From Cellulosimicrobium cellulans (lineage in GTDB: Bacteria > Actinomycetota > Actinomycetes > Actinomycetales > Cellulomonadaceae): DNA of 64,000 nt. A program made the position numbers and the translations under genes. Position 1 is the stretch's first letter; each line of letters opens with the position of its first letter. The notes below the pieces were generated by a model. That model was not told where the DNA came from and did no database searches. It saw nothing but the letters and a program-made list of their open reading frames with translations. Shown here piece after piece: positions 19,884 to 28,420 of this stretch. The stretch lies in the NCBI RefSeq assembly GCF_016907755.1, contig NZ_JAFBCN010000001.1, positions 1,736,001-1,800,000 of the forward strand, written 5' to 3'.

Positions 19884-21341
19884 GTGACGACTCCTGCCCG
19901 TCCCGGCCCGCGGCCCGGCGCACCGACCGGTGCCGGGCCCGGTCCCCGACCGCGCGACCTGCCGCTGCGCCGCCCCGAGCGCGGCCGGTGGGTCGCCGGC
20001 GTGTGCGCCGGGCTCGCGGCGCACCTGGGCGTGAGCGTCGGTGTCGTGCGCCTCGTGATGGCGTTCCTCGGGCTCGCGGGCGGCGCCGGCGTCGCGCTCT
20101 ACGTGTTCTGGTGGCTCACGGTCCCGTCCGGCGACCCGGCCGCAGCGCGCGACGAGCAGCGCCCGGCGTCGTTGTCGCGGCTCGCGCCACGCCTCCAGGG
20201 CAGCGTGCGCAGGCTCCCGGTGCGCGACGTCGCGATCGGCGTCGTGCTGCTGGGCGGCGCCGCGCTGCTGGTCGCGCTGCGCACCGGCATCGACGTCGAG
20301 GTGTCGTGGGTGATCCCGGTCCTCATCGCGCTCGCGGGCGCGGCGCTCGCGTGGAGCCAGCTCGACGCCGTCGAGCGCGGTCGGCTGCTGACACGGGCCG
20401 GCGGGCGCACGCCCGCCGGGGTCCTCCGCATCGCCGGCGGCGTCGTGCTCGTCCTCGTGGGCATCGTCCTGCTCGTGGGGCAGGACGCGCGGCCCACCCA
20501 GATCGTCCGCGCGGCGGTCGCGGCGGTCGCCGTGCTCGGCGGCGTCGCGATCGTGCTCGCGCCGTGGTGGCTGAAGCTGGTGCGCGAGCTCGGCGACGAG
20601 CGGGCCGCGCGCGCCCGCGAGGCCGAGCGCGCCGACATCGCCGCGCACCTGCACGACTCCGTGCTGCAGACGCTCGCGCTCATCCGCGCGCGGTCGTCCG
20701 ACGCCGACACCGTCGCGCGCCTCGCCCGCGCCCAGGAGCGCGAGCTGCGCGAGTGGCTGTACGACGACCGGCCTTCGCCGGGGACGTCGCTCGCCGCCGA
20801 GCTGCGCGGGCTCGTCGCGGAGGTCGAGGACGGGCGCGTGGGCCGGCGCGCGGAGCCCATCGGGGCGCCTCTCGGAGCGCCCGTCGGCGGGTCGACCGGC
20901 GAGACCGACCCCGGGCCGGTCGTGGTCGACGTCGTCATGGTGGGCGACTGCACGCCCACCCAGGAGACCGCGGCGCTGCTGCAGGCGACCCGCGAGGCGC
21001 TCGTCAACGCCGTCGCGCACGGCGGGCCGCCCTACTCGGTCTACCTGGAGGTCAGCGACGCGGCCGTCGAGGTCTTCGTGCGCGACCGCGGGGACGGCTT
21101 CGACATGGAGGACGTCGCACCCGACCGGTTCGGCGTCCGGGAGTCGATCCTCGGCCGGGTCCAGCGCCGCGGCGGCAAGGCCGAGATCATCAGCCGGCCG
21201 GGCTGGGGCACGGAGGTACGGTTGCGCGTGCCGCGGGCCGTGACGGCGGAGCCCGAGCCCGCCCGCCCGCCGTCGAGCACGCCGTCGCCCGCACCGTCGA
21301 CTGCACCGTCGAGCCCACCGTCGAACCAGGAGACCCCGTGA
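19884..21341 (+). CDS. PspC-domain sensor histidine kinase (NarL/LiaS type)
   Basis: Predicted 485 residues. An N-terminal PspC domain (RGRWVAGVCAGLAAHLGVSV and a first helix) is followed by three further helix regions and a HisKA_3 dimerisation domain with phospho-acceptor His257 (IAAHLHDSVLQTLALIR). The HATPase domain has N-box REALVNAVAHG and G-box DRGDGFD...GRVQRRGGKAEI. A Pro/Ser/Thr tail ends the protein. The likely role is sensing membrane or cell-wall stress with the adjacent response regulator. The GTGA overlap at 21338-21341 couples it to that gene. Confidence 0.88.
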   Translation: MTTPARPGPRPGAPTGAGPGPRPRDLPLRRPERGRWVAGVCAGLAAHLGVSVGVVRLVMAFLGLAGGAGVALYVFWWLTVPSGDPAAARDEQRPASLSRLAPRLQGSVRRLPVRDVAIGVVLLGGAALLVALRTGIDVEVSWVIPVLIALAGAALAWSQLDAVERGRLLTRAGGRTPAGVLRIAGGVVLVLVGIVLLVGQDARPTQIVRAAVAAVAVLGGVAIVLAPWWLKLVRELGDERAARAREAERADIAAHLHDSVLQTLALIRARSSDADTVARLARAQERELREWLYDDRPSPGTSLAAELRGLVAEVEDGRVGRRAEPIGAPLGAPVGGSTGETDPGPVVVDVVMVGDCTPTQETAALLQATREALVNAVAHGGPPYSVYLEVSDAAVEVFVRDRGDGFDMEDVAPDRFGVRESILGRVQRRGGKAEIISRPGWGTEVRLRVPRAVTAEPEPARPPSSTPSPAPSTAPSSPPSNQETP

Positions 21342-22036
21342 CGACCATCCCCAGCATGCCGGCCGTCGGCGGCCCCGCGACCGGTCCCGTCCCGGTGGTG
21401 CTCGTCGACGATCACCACATGTTCCGGGCGGGCGTGCGCGCGAGCCTCGACCCGGCGCTCGTCGCCGTGGTGGGGGAGGCGGACGACGTCGAGTCCGCGG
21501 TCGCGCGCGTGCACGAGCTGCGCCCCCCGGTCGTCCTGCTGGACGTGCACCTGCCCGGCGGCAGCGGGGGCGGCGGCGCGGAGGTCATCCAGCGCTGCAC
21601 CGACCTGCTCGGGGACGTGCGGTTCCTCGCGCTCTCGGTGTCGGACGCCGCGGAGGACGTCGTCGCGGTCATCCGCGCCGGGGCGCGCGGGTACGTGACC
21701 AAGGCGATCTCGGGGCCGGACCTGTCGGCCGCCGTCGGACAGGTCGCGGGCGGCGACGCGGTGTTCTCGCCGCGCCTCGCGGGCTTCGTGCTCGACGCGT
21801 TCGGCACGGGGGCCGGCGACGTCGCGGTGCGCGACGACGAGCTCGACCGGCTCTCGGCCCGCGAGCAGGAGGTCATGCGCCTCATCGCGCGCGGGTACAC
21901 CTACCGCGAGGTCGCGTCCGAGCTGTTCATCTCGATCAAGACGGTCGAGACCCACGTCTCCGCGGTCCTGCGCAAGCTCCAGCTCTCCTCCCGCCACGAG
22001 CTCACCCGCTGGGCGGCCCAGCGGCGCCTCCTCTAG
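21338..22036 (+). CDS. LuxR/NarL-family response regulator
   Basis: Predicted 232 residues. The receiver domain has acidic pair DD (VVLVDDHHMFRAGV), phospho-acceptor Asp69 (VVLLDVHLPGG) and the Lys of GYVTKAISG. The C-terminal LuxR HTH is LSAREQEVMRLIARGYTYREVASELFISIKTVETHVSAVLRKL. It is the cognate partner of the upstream PspC kinase (4-bp overlap; AGGAG before the GTG). Targets are unknown; the divergent PspC/LiaF-like operon is an obvious candidate. Confidence 0.92.
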   Translation: MTTIPSMPAVGGPATGPVPVVLVDDHHMFRAGVRASLDPALVAVVGEADDVESAVARVHELRPPVVLLDVHLPGGSGGGGAEVIQRCTDLLGDVRFLALSVSDAAEDVVAVIRAGARGYVTKAISGPDLSAAVGQVAGGDAVFSPRLAGFVLDAFGTGAGDVAVRDDELDRLSAREQEVMRLIARGYTYREVASELFISIKTVETHVSAVLRKLQLSSRHELTRWAAQRRLL

Positions 22037-22089
22037 CGGCGCCGCCCCGTGTCGCGCGTCCGCCGCGGGTCCGGCGCACACTGGCGGGT

Positions 22090-23622
22090 GTGAGCATGGC
22101 AGCCCGTGCCCCGCGCCGAGAGCCCGCTGCCGCGCGGTGGGGGTGGGGCGCGGCCGCCGTCGTGGCGGTACTCGCGTTCGTGGTGCGGTGGCACCTCGTC
22201 GGCGGGTCGGCCGGTGTCGGCGCGTACCGCGGGTACGACGACGGCGTGTACTTCTCGGCGGCGGTCGCGTTCGTGCACGGCCGCCTGCCGTACCGAGACT
22301 TCCTGCTGCTGCACCCGCCCGGCTCGATGCTCGCCCTGACGCCCTTCGCGGGGCTCACCGCGTGGACGAGCGACGACCAGGCGCTCGTCGCCGCGCGTGT
22401 CGGCCTCATGCTCGTCGGCGCGGCGAACGCCGTGCTCGTGACGCGCGTCGCGCGCCGGTGGGGCACGACGGCGGCGGTCGTGGGCGGCGTCCTGTACGCG
22501 GTGTCCTTCGCCGCGGCCTGGGCCGAGCGCCTCACGCTGCTCGAGCCCCTGGGGTCGCTGTGCCTGCTCGGCGGGGTCGTGCTGCTGCTCCGCGGCCTCG
22601 ACGTGCGCACGGAGGGCACCGGGACCGGGCGTCTCTGGGCGTGGGCGGGCGGGGCCGTCCTCGGGCTCGGTGCGACGGTCAAGATCTGGGGCGTCGTGCC
22701 CCTGGTGGTCGTGCTCCTCTGGCTCCTGGCCGTCGCCGGGTGGCGCACCGCCGCTCGCGCCGCAGCGGGCGCCGTCGTCGCGCTGACGACCGTGCTGCTG
22801 CCGTTCCTCCTCGCCGCGGGTCCGGACATGGTCCGCATGATCGTGCTCACCCAGCTCGGCCGGCCGCGGGCGACGACGGACCTCGAGCAGCGGCTCGTGT
22901 GGGTCACGGGGACGGGCGGCCTCGACGAGCTCGTGTCGCACCGGGCCCAGGTCGCGGCGGTCTGGGCCGTGCTGGCGCTCGTGACCGTCGCGGCGGTCGT
23001 CGCCTGGACCGGGCGGCGCGGGCGGCTGTGGGTCGCGCTGCTCGTGGTGCAGGTCGGCGTGCTCCTGGCCGCGCCGTCCGCGTACGCGCAGTACGCGGCC
23101 TTCCCGGCCCCGGCCCTGGTGCTCGTCCTGGCGGCGGCGTGCTCGCTCGTGCCGCGCCCGGGCCGGGTGGTGGTAGGGGCGGCCCTGGGGGCCGGGGCCG
23201 GCGCCCTCCTGGTGGCGGCCGTGCTGACCGCTCCCCGGATCGTGCCCATCCCGACGGCCGAGGTCGCGGCCCGGCTCCCCGACGACGGCTGCGTCCGCGC
23301 CGACTCCCCCGGGGTGCTCGCCGTCCTCGACGTGCTGAGCCGCGACCTCGAGCGCGGCTGCGAGCTCCCGGTGGACCTGTCCGGGTATGCGTACGACCTC
23401 GGCGCGCACGACGCCGCGGGCGAGGCCGTCCCGCGCCGTCGGAACCTCGCCTGGCAGGACGAGGCGCTGCGCTACCTGACCTCGGGGACGTCCGCCGTCC
23501 TCGTGCGGACGACGGGCGACGGGTTCAGCGAGGAGACCCGACGGACCCTCGACGAGACGACGACGACCGTGCTCGACCGGCCCGGGGTGCGGGTGCTGGT
23601 CCCGCACGACGACCCCGGGTGA
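22090..23622 (+). CDS. Polytopic glycosyltransferase (GT-C fold, GT39/GT87-like)
   Basis: Predicted 510 residues with about ten membrane helices. The first extracytoplasmic loop carries acidic residues after helix 1 (YRGYDDGVYFSAAVAFVHGRLPYRDFLLLHPPG), as in lipid-phosphosugar-dependent GT-C transferases. A short soluble C-terminal region follows (ARLPDDGCVRADSP, RVLVPHDDPG). The donor is presumably a polyprenyl-phosphate sugar; donor and acceptor are unknown. GTG 22090 is taken as the start, with ATG two codons later possible. Confidence 0.72.
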   Translation: MSMAARAPRREPAAARWGWGAAAVVAVLAFVVRWHLVGGSAGVGAYRGYDDGVYFSAAVAFVHGRLPYRDFLLLHPPGSMLALTPFAGLTAWTSDDQALVAARVGLMLVGAANAVLVTRVARRWGTTAAVVGGVLYAVSFAAAWAERLTLLEPLGSLCLLGGVVLLLRGLDVRTEGTGTGRLWAWAGGAVLGLGATVKIWGVVPLVVVLLWLLAVAGWRTAARAAAGAVVALTTVLLPFLLAAGPDMVRMIVLTQLGRPRATTDLEQRLVWVTGTGGLDELVSHRAQVAAVWAVLALVTVAAVVAWTGRRGRLWVALLVVQVGVLLAAPSAYAQYAAFPAPALVLVLAAACSLVPRPGRVVVGAALGAGAGALLVAAVLTAPRIVPIPTAEVAARLPDDGCVRADSPGVLAVLDVLSRDLERGCELPVDLSGYAYDLGAHDAAGEAVPRRRNLAWQDEALRYLTSGTSAVLVRTTGDGFSEETRRTLDETTTTVLDRPGVRVLVPHDDPG

Positions 23623-23699
23623 CCGGGACGCTCAACGGGCCGTGAGGTCCCTGTCATGAGCCGGCAGGACGGGGGTCGTGCACGCCGAGGCGCCCGCGG

Positions 23700-25097
23700 C
23701 TACTCGGAGGGCACGCCGTGGCCGGCGCCCGGGGCGGGGCCGGGCCACGCGGGGGAGAGGGTCACCACGTCGCCGACGACGGTCACCGCGGGCGGGCGGA
23801 CGCCGGCCTCGCGGGCGCGCTCGGCGATGGTCGCGAGCGTGCCGACCGTGGTCCGCTGGCGCGGGCCGTAGCCGTCCTCGACGACCGCGACGGGCGTCTC
23901 GGCAGGACGCCCCTGCGCGACGAGCGCCGCCGCGGTCTCCGCGAGCCGCGAGACGCCCATGAGCAGGACGACGGTGTGGTCGCTCGCGGCGGGGACCTTG
24001 CCGACGTCCTCGTGCCCGGTGAGCACGGTGAAGCCGCGCGACAGGCCGCGGTGCGTCACGGGGATGCCCGCCGCGGCGGGGACGGAGACGGCGCTCGTCA
24101 CGCCCGGGACGACCTCGACCGGGATGCCGTGCTCGCGGCACGCCTCGGCCTCCTCGCCCCCGCGCCCGAACACGTAGGGGTCGCCGCCCTTGAGCCGCAC
24201 GACCCGCCGCCCGACGAGCGCGTGGTGCACGAGGATCCGGTTGATCTCCGACTGCGGCACCGGGTGGTGGCCCGGCGTCTTGCCGACGTCCACGACCTCG
24301 ACGTCGTCGCCCAGCTCGGCGAGCAGGCCGCGCGGCCCGAGCCGGTCGACCACGACGACGTCCGCCTCCGCGAGGAGGCGGCGTCCTCGCACCGAGATCA
24401 GCCCGGTGTCGCCGGGGCCGCCCCCGACGAGCGCGACCGTCCCCACCGGCCGCACGAGCGGTTCGGAGACGGCCCCGGCGCGGGGGGCGTCGTCGTCGGC
24501 CGTGGGGCGCGAGCCCGCCGGGCGGACCGCCCGGAGCGGGAGCTCGCCCGCCTCGAGCAGCGCCGCGACCGCGTCGCGCACGCGCTGGGCGCGGCGCGGG
24601 TCGCGGCCCGCGTTGACGGACACCGTGACCTCCGCTGCCGGGACGCCGCGAGCGGCGCCGCCCGGGACGCGCGTGCGTGCGACGGCGGGCACCCAGGCGG
24701 TCGCGAGGTCCGCGTCGCCCGCGGCGACGCAGAAGACCCGGTCGGCCTCGGCGTCGGCCGCGACCTCGGCGTCCACGCACGGGTCGCCGGTCGCGGTGTG
24801 GACGAGCCACGCGCCGTCGAGGTCCCCGGTGAGGTAGTCGCGCCGCACCCACGACAGCGGCGCCCCGTGGTCCGCAGGCAGGGCGACGTGGCCGTGGGCG
24901 TCGGCGGCGGGGCCGTGCACCGCGAGGAGCTCCGCGAGGTCCTCGCACACGAACGGCGCGACGACCGTCACGACGGCGCCCGCGTCGAGGAGCCCGCGCG
25001 TGCGGCGCGCCGCGACGGGTCCGCCGCCGACGACGACGGCCCGGCGGCCGACGAGACGCAGGCCCAGGGGGTACGTCTCGTGCTCGGGTGCGGTCAC
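23700..25097 (-). CDS. cysG: Siroheme synthase: precorrin-2 dehydrogenase + uroporphyrinogen-III methyltransferase
   Basis: Predicted 465-residue two-domain enzyme supplying siroheme to the sulfite reductase of the upstream operon. The N-terminal domain (about 1-200) is a Met8/CysG-like dehydrogenase with NAD loop AVVVGGGPVAARR and TGDPCVDAEVAADAE. The C-terminal domain (about 225-450) is the SAM-dependent methyltransferase: VALVGGGPGDTGLISVRG, VVVDRL, VRLKGGDPYVFGRGGEE, VPGVTSA, GIPVTHRGLSRG and LMGVSRL. The GTG at 25097 has TAGGCT 7 bp upstream, so besides read-through from cysN it probably has its own leaderless promoter. Confidence 0.92.
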   Translation of the reverse strand: MTAPEHETYPLGLRLVGRRAVVVGGGPVAARRTRGLLDAGAVVTVVAPFVCEDLAELLAVHGPAADAHGHVALPADHGAPLSWVRRDYLTGDLDGAWLVHTATGDPCVDAEVAADAEADRVFCVAAGDADLATAWVPAVARTRVPGGAARGVPAAEVTVSVNAGRDPRRAQRVRDAVAALLEAGELPLRAVRPAGSRPTADDDAPRAGAVSEPLVRPVGTVALVGGGPGDTGLISVRGRRLLAEADVVVVDRLGPRGLLAELGDDVEVVDVGKTPGHHPVPQSEINRILVHHALVGRRVVRLKGGDPYVFGRGGEEAEACREHGIPVEVVPGVTSAVSVPAAAGIPVTHRGLSRGFTVLTGHEDVGKVPAASDHTVVLLMGVSRLAETAAALVAQGRPAETPVAVVEDGYGPRQRTTVGTLATIAERAREAGVRPPAVTVVGDVVTLSPAWPGPAPGAGHGVPSE

Positions 25098-25110
25098 GGT
25101 TTCCAGCCTA
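25098..25110 (-). promoter_or_regulatory. cysG -10 element made from the cysN stop codon
   Basis: Minus-strand TAGGCT occupies 25110-25105. Its first three bases are the TAG stop of cysN (25110-25108), and 7 bp separate it from the cysG GTG. Confidence 0.5.
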
Positions 25111-26496
25111 GATCGCGTACGAGCCGGGCCGGGACGCCGGACGACGCGCGGCGGCGAGCGCGTCGCCCACCATGCCGGCGGCGAGCGTGCCGCCGTCCTG
25201 GCCGTCGACGAGCAGGAACGCGCCCGTGCGGCGGGCCACGACGTACTCCTCGGCCGCGACCGGCGACGCGAGCCGCAGCGTCACGCGGCCGATGTCGTTG
25301 AGGTCGAGGCGCTCGGCAGGCTCGAGCTCGGCGGTGTCCAGGTCGAGCCGCCCGACGACGTCGCGCACCACGGCCTGCACCGTGCGGGTCGTGTGCTTGA
25401 GCAGCACCCGCGCGCCGGGCAACAGCGGGCGGTCGCTGAGCCACGCGACGGTGCCCTCGACGTCCTGCGTGACCTCGGGGGCCTCCGCGGCGGACGCGAT
25501 GAGGTCGCCGCGCGCGACGTCCACGTCGTCCGCGAGGCGGATCGTCACGGACTGCGGCGCGAACGCCTCCGTGAGCTCCTCGCCGGACGCGAGCGAGTCG
25601 GCCGTGTCGATCCCGACGACGGTCGTGCGGCGACCCGACGGCAGCACCACGACCTCGTCCCCGACCGTCACGACGCCCGACGCCACCTGACCGGCGTACC
25701 CGCGGTAGTCGCGGTAGCGCTCGTCGGCCGCGGCCTGCGGGCGGATGACGACCTGGACGGGGAAGCGGAACGCCTCGGCCTCCGGGTCGTCGCCGGTGGG
25801 GAGCTCCTCGAGCAGCTCGAGCAGGCTCGGGCCGTCGTACCAGGGCGTGTTGGCGCTCGCCCGGTCCACCACGTTGTCGCCGACGAGCGCGGAGACGGGG
25901 AGGGTGTGGACGTCGCCGACGCCGAGCGACGTCGCCGCCGCGCGGATGTCCGCCGCGAGCTCCTCGTAGCGCGCCTCGCTGTAGTCGACGAGGTCGATCT
26001 TGTTGACCGCGACGACCACGTGCGGCACGCGCAGGAGGCTCGCGACCGCGAGGTGGCGGCGCGTCTGCTCGAGCAGGCCCTTGCGCGCGTCGATGAGCAG
26101 CACGACGACGTCCGCCGTCGACGCGCCCGTGACGGTGTTGCGCGTGTACTGCACGTGCCCGGGGCAGTCGGCGAGGATGAACGAGCGGCGCGCGGTCGCG
26201 AAGTACCGGTACGCCACGTCGATCGTGATGCCCTGCTCGCGCTCGGCGCGCAGGCCGTCGGTGAGCAGCGCGAGGTCGGCCGACTCGAGGCCGCGGTCCC
26301 GCGAGACGCGCTCGACGGCATCGAGCTGGTCGGCGAGCACGGACTTCGAGTCGAACAGCAGGCGTCCCACGAGCGTGGACTTGCCGTCGTCGACGGACCC
26401 CGCGGTCGCGAGGCGCAGCAGCGTGCCGCGGCGCGCGTCGTCGAGCGGCAGCGCCGCGTCCTCGGTGATGGTGCCGGTGCTGGTCTGGGTGCCCAT
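25108..26496 (-). CDS. cysN: Sulfate adenylyltransferase, GTPase subunit
   Basis: Predicted 462-residue translation-factor-like GTPase that drives APS formation with CysD. G1 is ATAGSVDDGKSTLVGRLL, G2 lies in the EQGITIDVAYRYF region, G3 is DCPGHVQY, and G4 is VAVNKIDLVD. The C-terminal beta-barrels end without an APS-kinase (CysC) domain, so PAPS is not made by a fusion here. This agrees with the APS-type reductase in the operon. The ATG overlaps the cysD stop (TGATG). Confidence 0.95.
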   Translation of the reverse strand: MGTQTSTGTITEDAALPLDDARRGTLLRLATAGSVDDGKSTLVGRLLFDSKSVLADQLDAVERVSRDRGLESADLALLTDGLRAEREQGITIDVAYRYFATARRSFILADCPGHVQYTRNTVTGASTADVVVLLIDARKGLLEQTRRHLAVASLLRVPHVVVAVNKIDLVDYSEARYEELAADIRAAATSLGVGDVHTLPVSALVGDNVVDRASANTPWYDGPSLLELLEELPTGDDPEAEAFRFPVQVVIRPQAAADERYRDYRGYAGQVASGVVTVGDEVVVLPSGRRTTVVGIDTADSLASGEELTEAFAPQSVTIRLADDVDVARGDLIASAAEAPEVTQDVEGTVAWLSDRPLLPGARVLLKHTTRTVQAVVRDVVGRLDLDTAELEPAERLDLNDIGRVTLRLASPVAAEEYVVARRTGAFLLVDGQDGGTLAAGMVGDALAAARRPASRPGSYAI

Positions 26497-27506
26497 CAGA
26501 AGTACCCCTCCTTCTTGCGGTCCTCCATGGCGGCCTCGGAGAGGCGGTCGTCGGCGCGGGTCGCGCCGCGCTCGGTGATGCGCGTCGCGGCGACCTCGGC
26601 GATGACGTCCTCGACACCCGTCGCGTCCGAGCGCACGGCGCCGGTGCACGACATGTCGCCGACGGTCCGGTAGCGGACCGTCTCCGTCCGCAGCGACGCG
26701 GCCTCGGTGTCGGTCCGGGGCAGGGAGTACGGCCCGACGGCGAGCAGCATCCCGTCGCGGTCGAACACCTCGCGCTCGTGCGCGTAGTAGAGCCCCGGGA
26801 GCTCGATGCGCTCGCGCGCGATGTAGCGCCAGACGTCGAGCTCGGTCCAGTTCGAGAGCGGGAACACGCGCACGTGCTCGCCCGGGCGGTGGCGCCCGTT
26901 GTAGAGGTTCCACAGCTCCGGGCGCTGGTTGCGCGGGTCCCACTGGCCGAACTCGTCGCGCAGCGAGAACACGCGCTCCTTGGCGCGCGCCTTCTCCTCG
27001 TCGCGGCGGCCGCCGCCGAACACGGCGTCGAACCGGTGGCCGGAGATCGCGTCGAGCAGCGGCTGCGTCTGGAGGGGGTTGCGCGTGCCGTCGGCGCGCT
27101 CGCGCAGGCGGCCGTCGTCCAGGTAGTCCTGCACGCTCGCGACCTCGAGCCGCAGGCCGAGGCGCTCCGCGGTCGCGTCGCGGTAGGCGAGCACCTCGGG
27201 GAAGTTGTGGCCCGTGTCCACGTGCAGCACGGGGAACGGCACCGGGCCGGGCGCGAACGCCTTGACCGCGAGGTGCAGCATCACCACGGAGTCCTTGCCG
27301 CCGCTGAACAGCAGCACGGGCCGCTCGAACTCGGCGACGACCTCGCGGACGATGTGGATGCCCTCGCTCTCGAGCGCGTCGAGCTGCGCGAGGCGGCGCC
27401 CCCCGGGCAGCGCCGTGGCGGGGACCGGCGCAGCCTCTGCGGAGGCGCCGGCAGGAGCACCGGCGGCGGAGCCCGGTGCGTCGGTCGTCAGGTCGATGGT
27501 CGTCAT
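26496..27506 (-). CDS. cysD: Sulfate adenylyltransferase, ATP-pyrophosphatase subunit
   Basis: Predicted 336 residues. PP-loop VLLFSGGKDSVVMLHLA, then HVDTGHNFPEVLAYRD, GGRRDEEKARAKERVFSLRD and PLSNWTELDVWRYI, and the usual end with ERGATRADDR and KKEGYF, define CysD. With CysN it makes APS from sulfate and ATP. The N-terminal 45 residues are an Ala/Pro-rich extension. ATG 27506 follows GAGGA by about 6 bp; ATG 27518 would overlap the cysH stop as ATGA and is a real alternative. Confidence 0.94.
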   Translation of the reverse strand: MTTIDLTTDAPGSAAGAPAGASAEAAPVPATALPGGRRLAQLDALESEGIHIVREVVAEFERPVLLFSGGKDSVVMLHLAVKAFAPGPVPFPVLHVDTGHNFPEVLAYRDATAERLGLRLEVASVQDYLDDGRLRERADGTRNPLQTQPLLDAISGHRFDAVFGGGRRDEEKARAKERVFSLRDEFGQWDPRNQRPELWNLYNGRHRPGEHVRVFPLSNWTELDVWRYIARERIELPGLYYAHEREVFDRDGMLLAVGPYSLPRTDTEAASLRTETVRYRTVGDMSCTGAVRSDATGVEDVIAEVAATRITERGATRADDRLSEAAMEDRKKEGYF

Positions 27507-27514
27507 GCCCGTCC

Positions 27515-28420
27515 TCATACGTGGAGTCCGCACTCTGTCTTGTCGAGCCCCGCCCAGCGGCCGGCCCTCGGGTCCTCGCCCGGCGCGACGCGCCGGGTGC
27601 ACGGCTGGCAGCCGATCGACGGGTAGCCGTCGTTCAGCAGGGGGTTGAGGATCACCTGGTGCCGTGCGGCGTAGGCGAGCAGGTCGTCGAACGACCATGC
27701 CGCGAGCGGGTTGATCTTCACGAGCCCGTTCTTCTCGTCGAACGTCACGAGCGGGGTGCTCGTCCGGGTCGGCGCCTCGTCGCGGCGCACGCCCGTGACC
27801 CACACCTCGTAGCCCGCGAGCGTGCGGTGCAGCGGCTCGACCTTGCGCATCTGGCAGCACAGCGCCGGGTCGCGACCGAACAGGTCCTTGCCGTGCGCCG
27901 CGTCCTGCTGGGCGACGGTGAGCTCGGGCCGGACGTCGACGATCGTCACGTCCATCTGCTGCTCGACGGCGTCGCGCGTCCCGACCGTCTCGGCGAAGTG
28001 GTAGCCCGTGTCGAGGAACAGCACGTCGACCCAGGGGATCTGCTGCGCCACGACGTGGGGGAGCACGGCGTCGGCCATGGAGCACGCGACGGCGACGGAC
28101 GTGCCGAACTCGCGCGCCGCCCAGGCGATGACCTCCTCGGCCGTCGCCTCCGGGCGGGTGGCGCCCTCGACGCCGGGCGTGCCCGCGCCGTGCAGCAGCT
28201 CCTCGCCGCGCCGCGCGATCTCGCGCAGCTCGTCGAGCGACCGCTTGGGCCTGCCGTGCCGGGCACGCTCCGCGTGGTGCGCCGCCTTCGAGCTCTCGCG
28301 CTGCTCGGCCTTGGCCTTCGCCGCGGCGCGCAGCGCGGCCAGCGGGTCGGTGGTGCCCGACGGCCCTGAGGCAGCCGGTCCGCCGGCCGGCGCGGTCGTC
28401 ACGCCCTGGTCCTCGCTCAC
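27515..28420 (-). CDS. cysH: Adenylyl-sulfate (APS) reductase
   Basis: Predicted 301 residues. The PP-loop-like start of the core reads VAVACSMADAVLPH. The four cluster cysteines are Cys188-Cys189 (PALCCQMRKV) and Cys271/Cys274 (GCQPCTR). The catalytic Cys297 is in ECGLH near the end. The CC...CxxC set binds a [4Fe-4S] cluster and marks the APS-using assimilatory reductases rather than E. coli-type PAPS reductase. It reduces APS to sulfite for the adjacent sulfite reductase. The GTG overlaps the preceding stop (GTGA). Confidence 0.94.
   Translation of the reverse strand: MSEDQGVTTAPAGGPAASGPSGTTDPLAALRAAAKAKAEQRESSKAAHHAERARHGRPKRSLDELREIARRGEELLHGAGTPGVEGATRPEATAEEVIAWAAREFGTSVAVACSMADAVLPHVVAQQIPWVDVLFLDTGYHFAETVGTRDAVEQQMDVTIVDVRPELTVAQQDAAHGKDLFGRDPALCCQMRKVEPLHRTLAGYEVWVTGVRRDEAPTRTSTPLVTFDEKNGLVKINPLAAWSFDDLLAYAARHQVILNPLLNDGYPSIGCQPCTRRVAPGEDPRAGRWAGLDKTECGLHV

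Noticed and set aside
17433-21020. 1195-codon minus-strand reading frame through the kinase and LiaF-like genes
   Set aside because: Only its last 191 codons look like protein. The rest lies opposite or out of frame with real genes and is Arg-rich.
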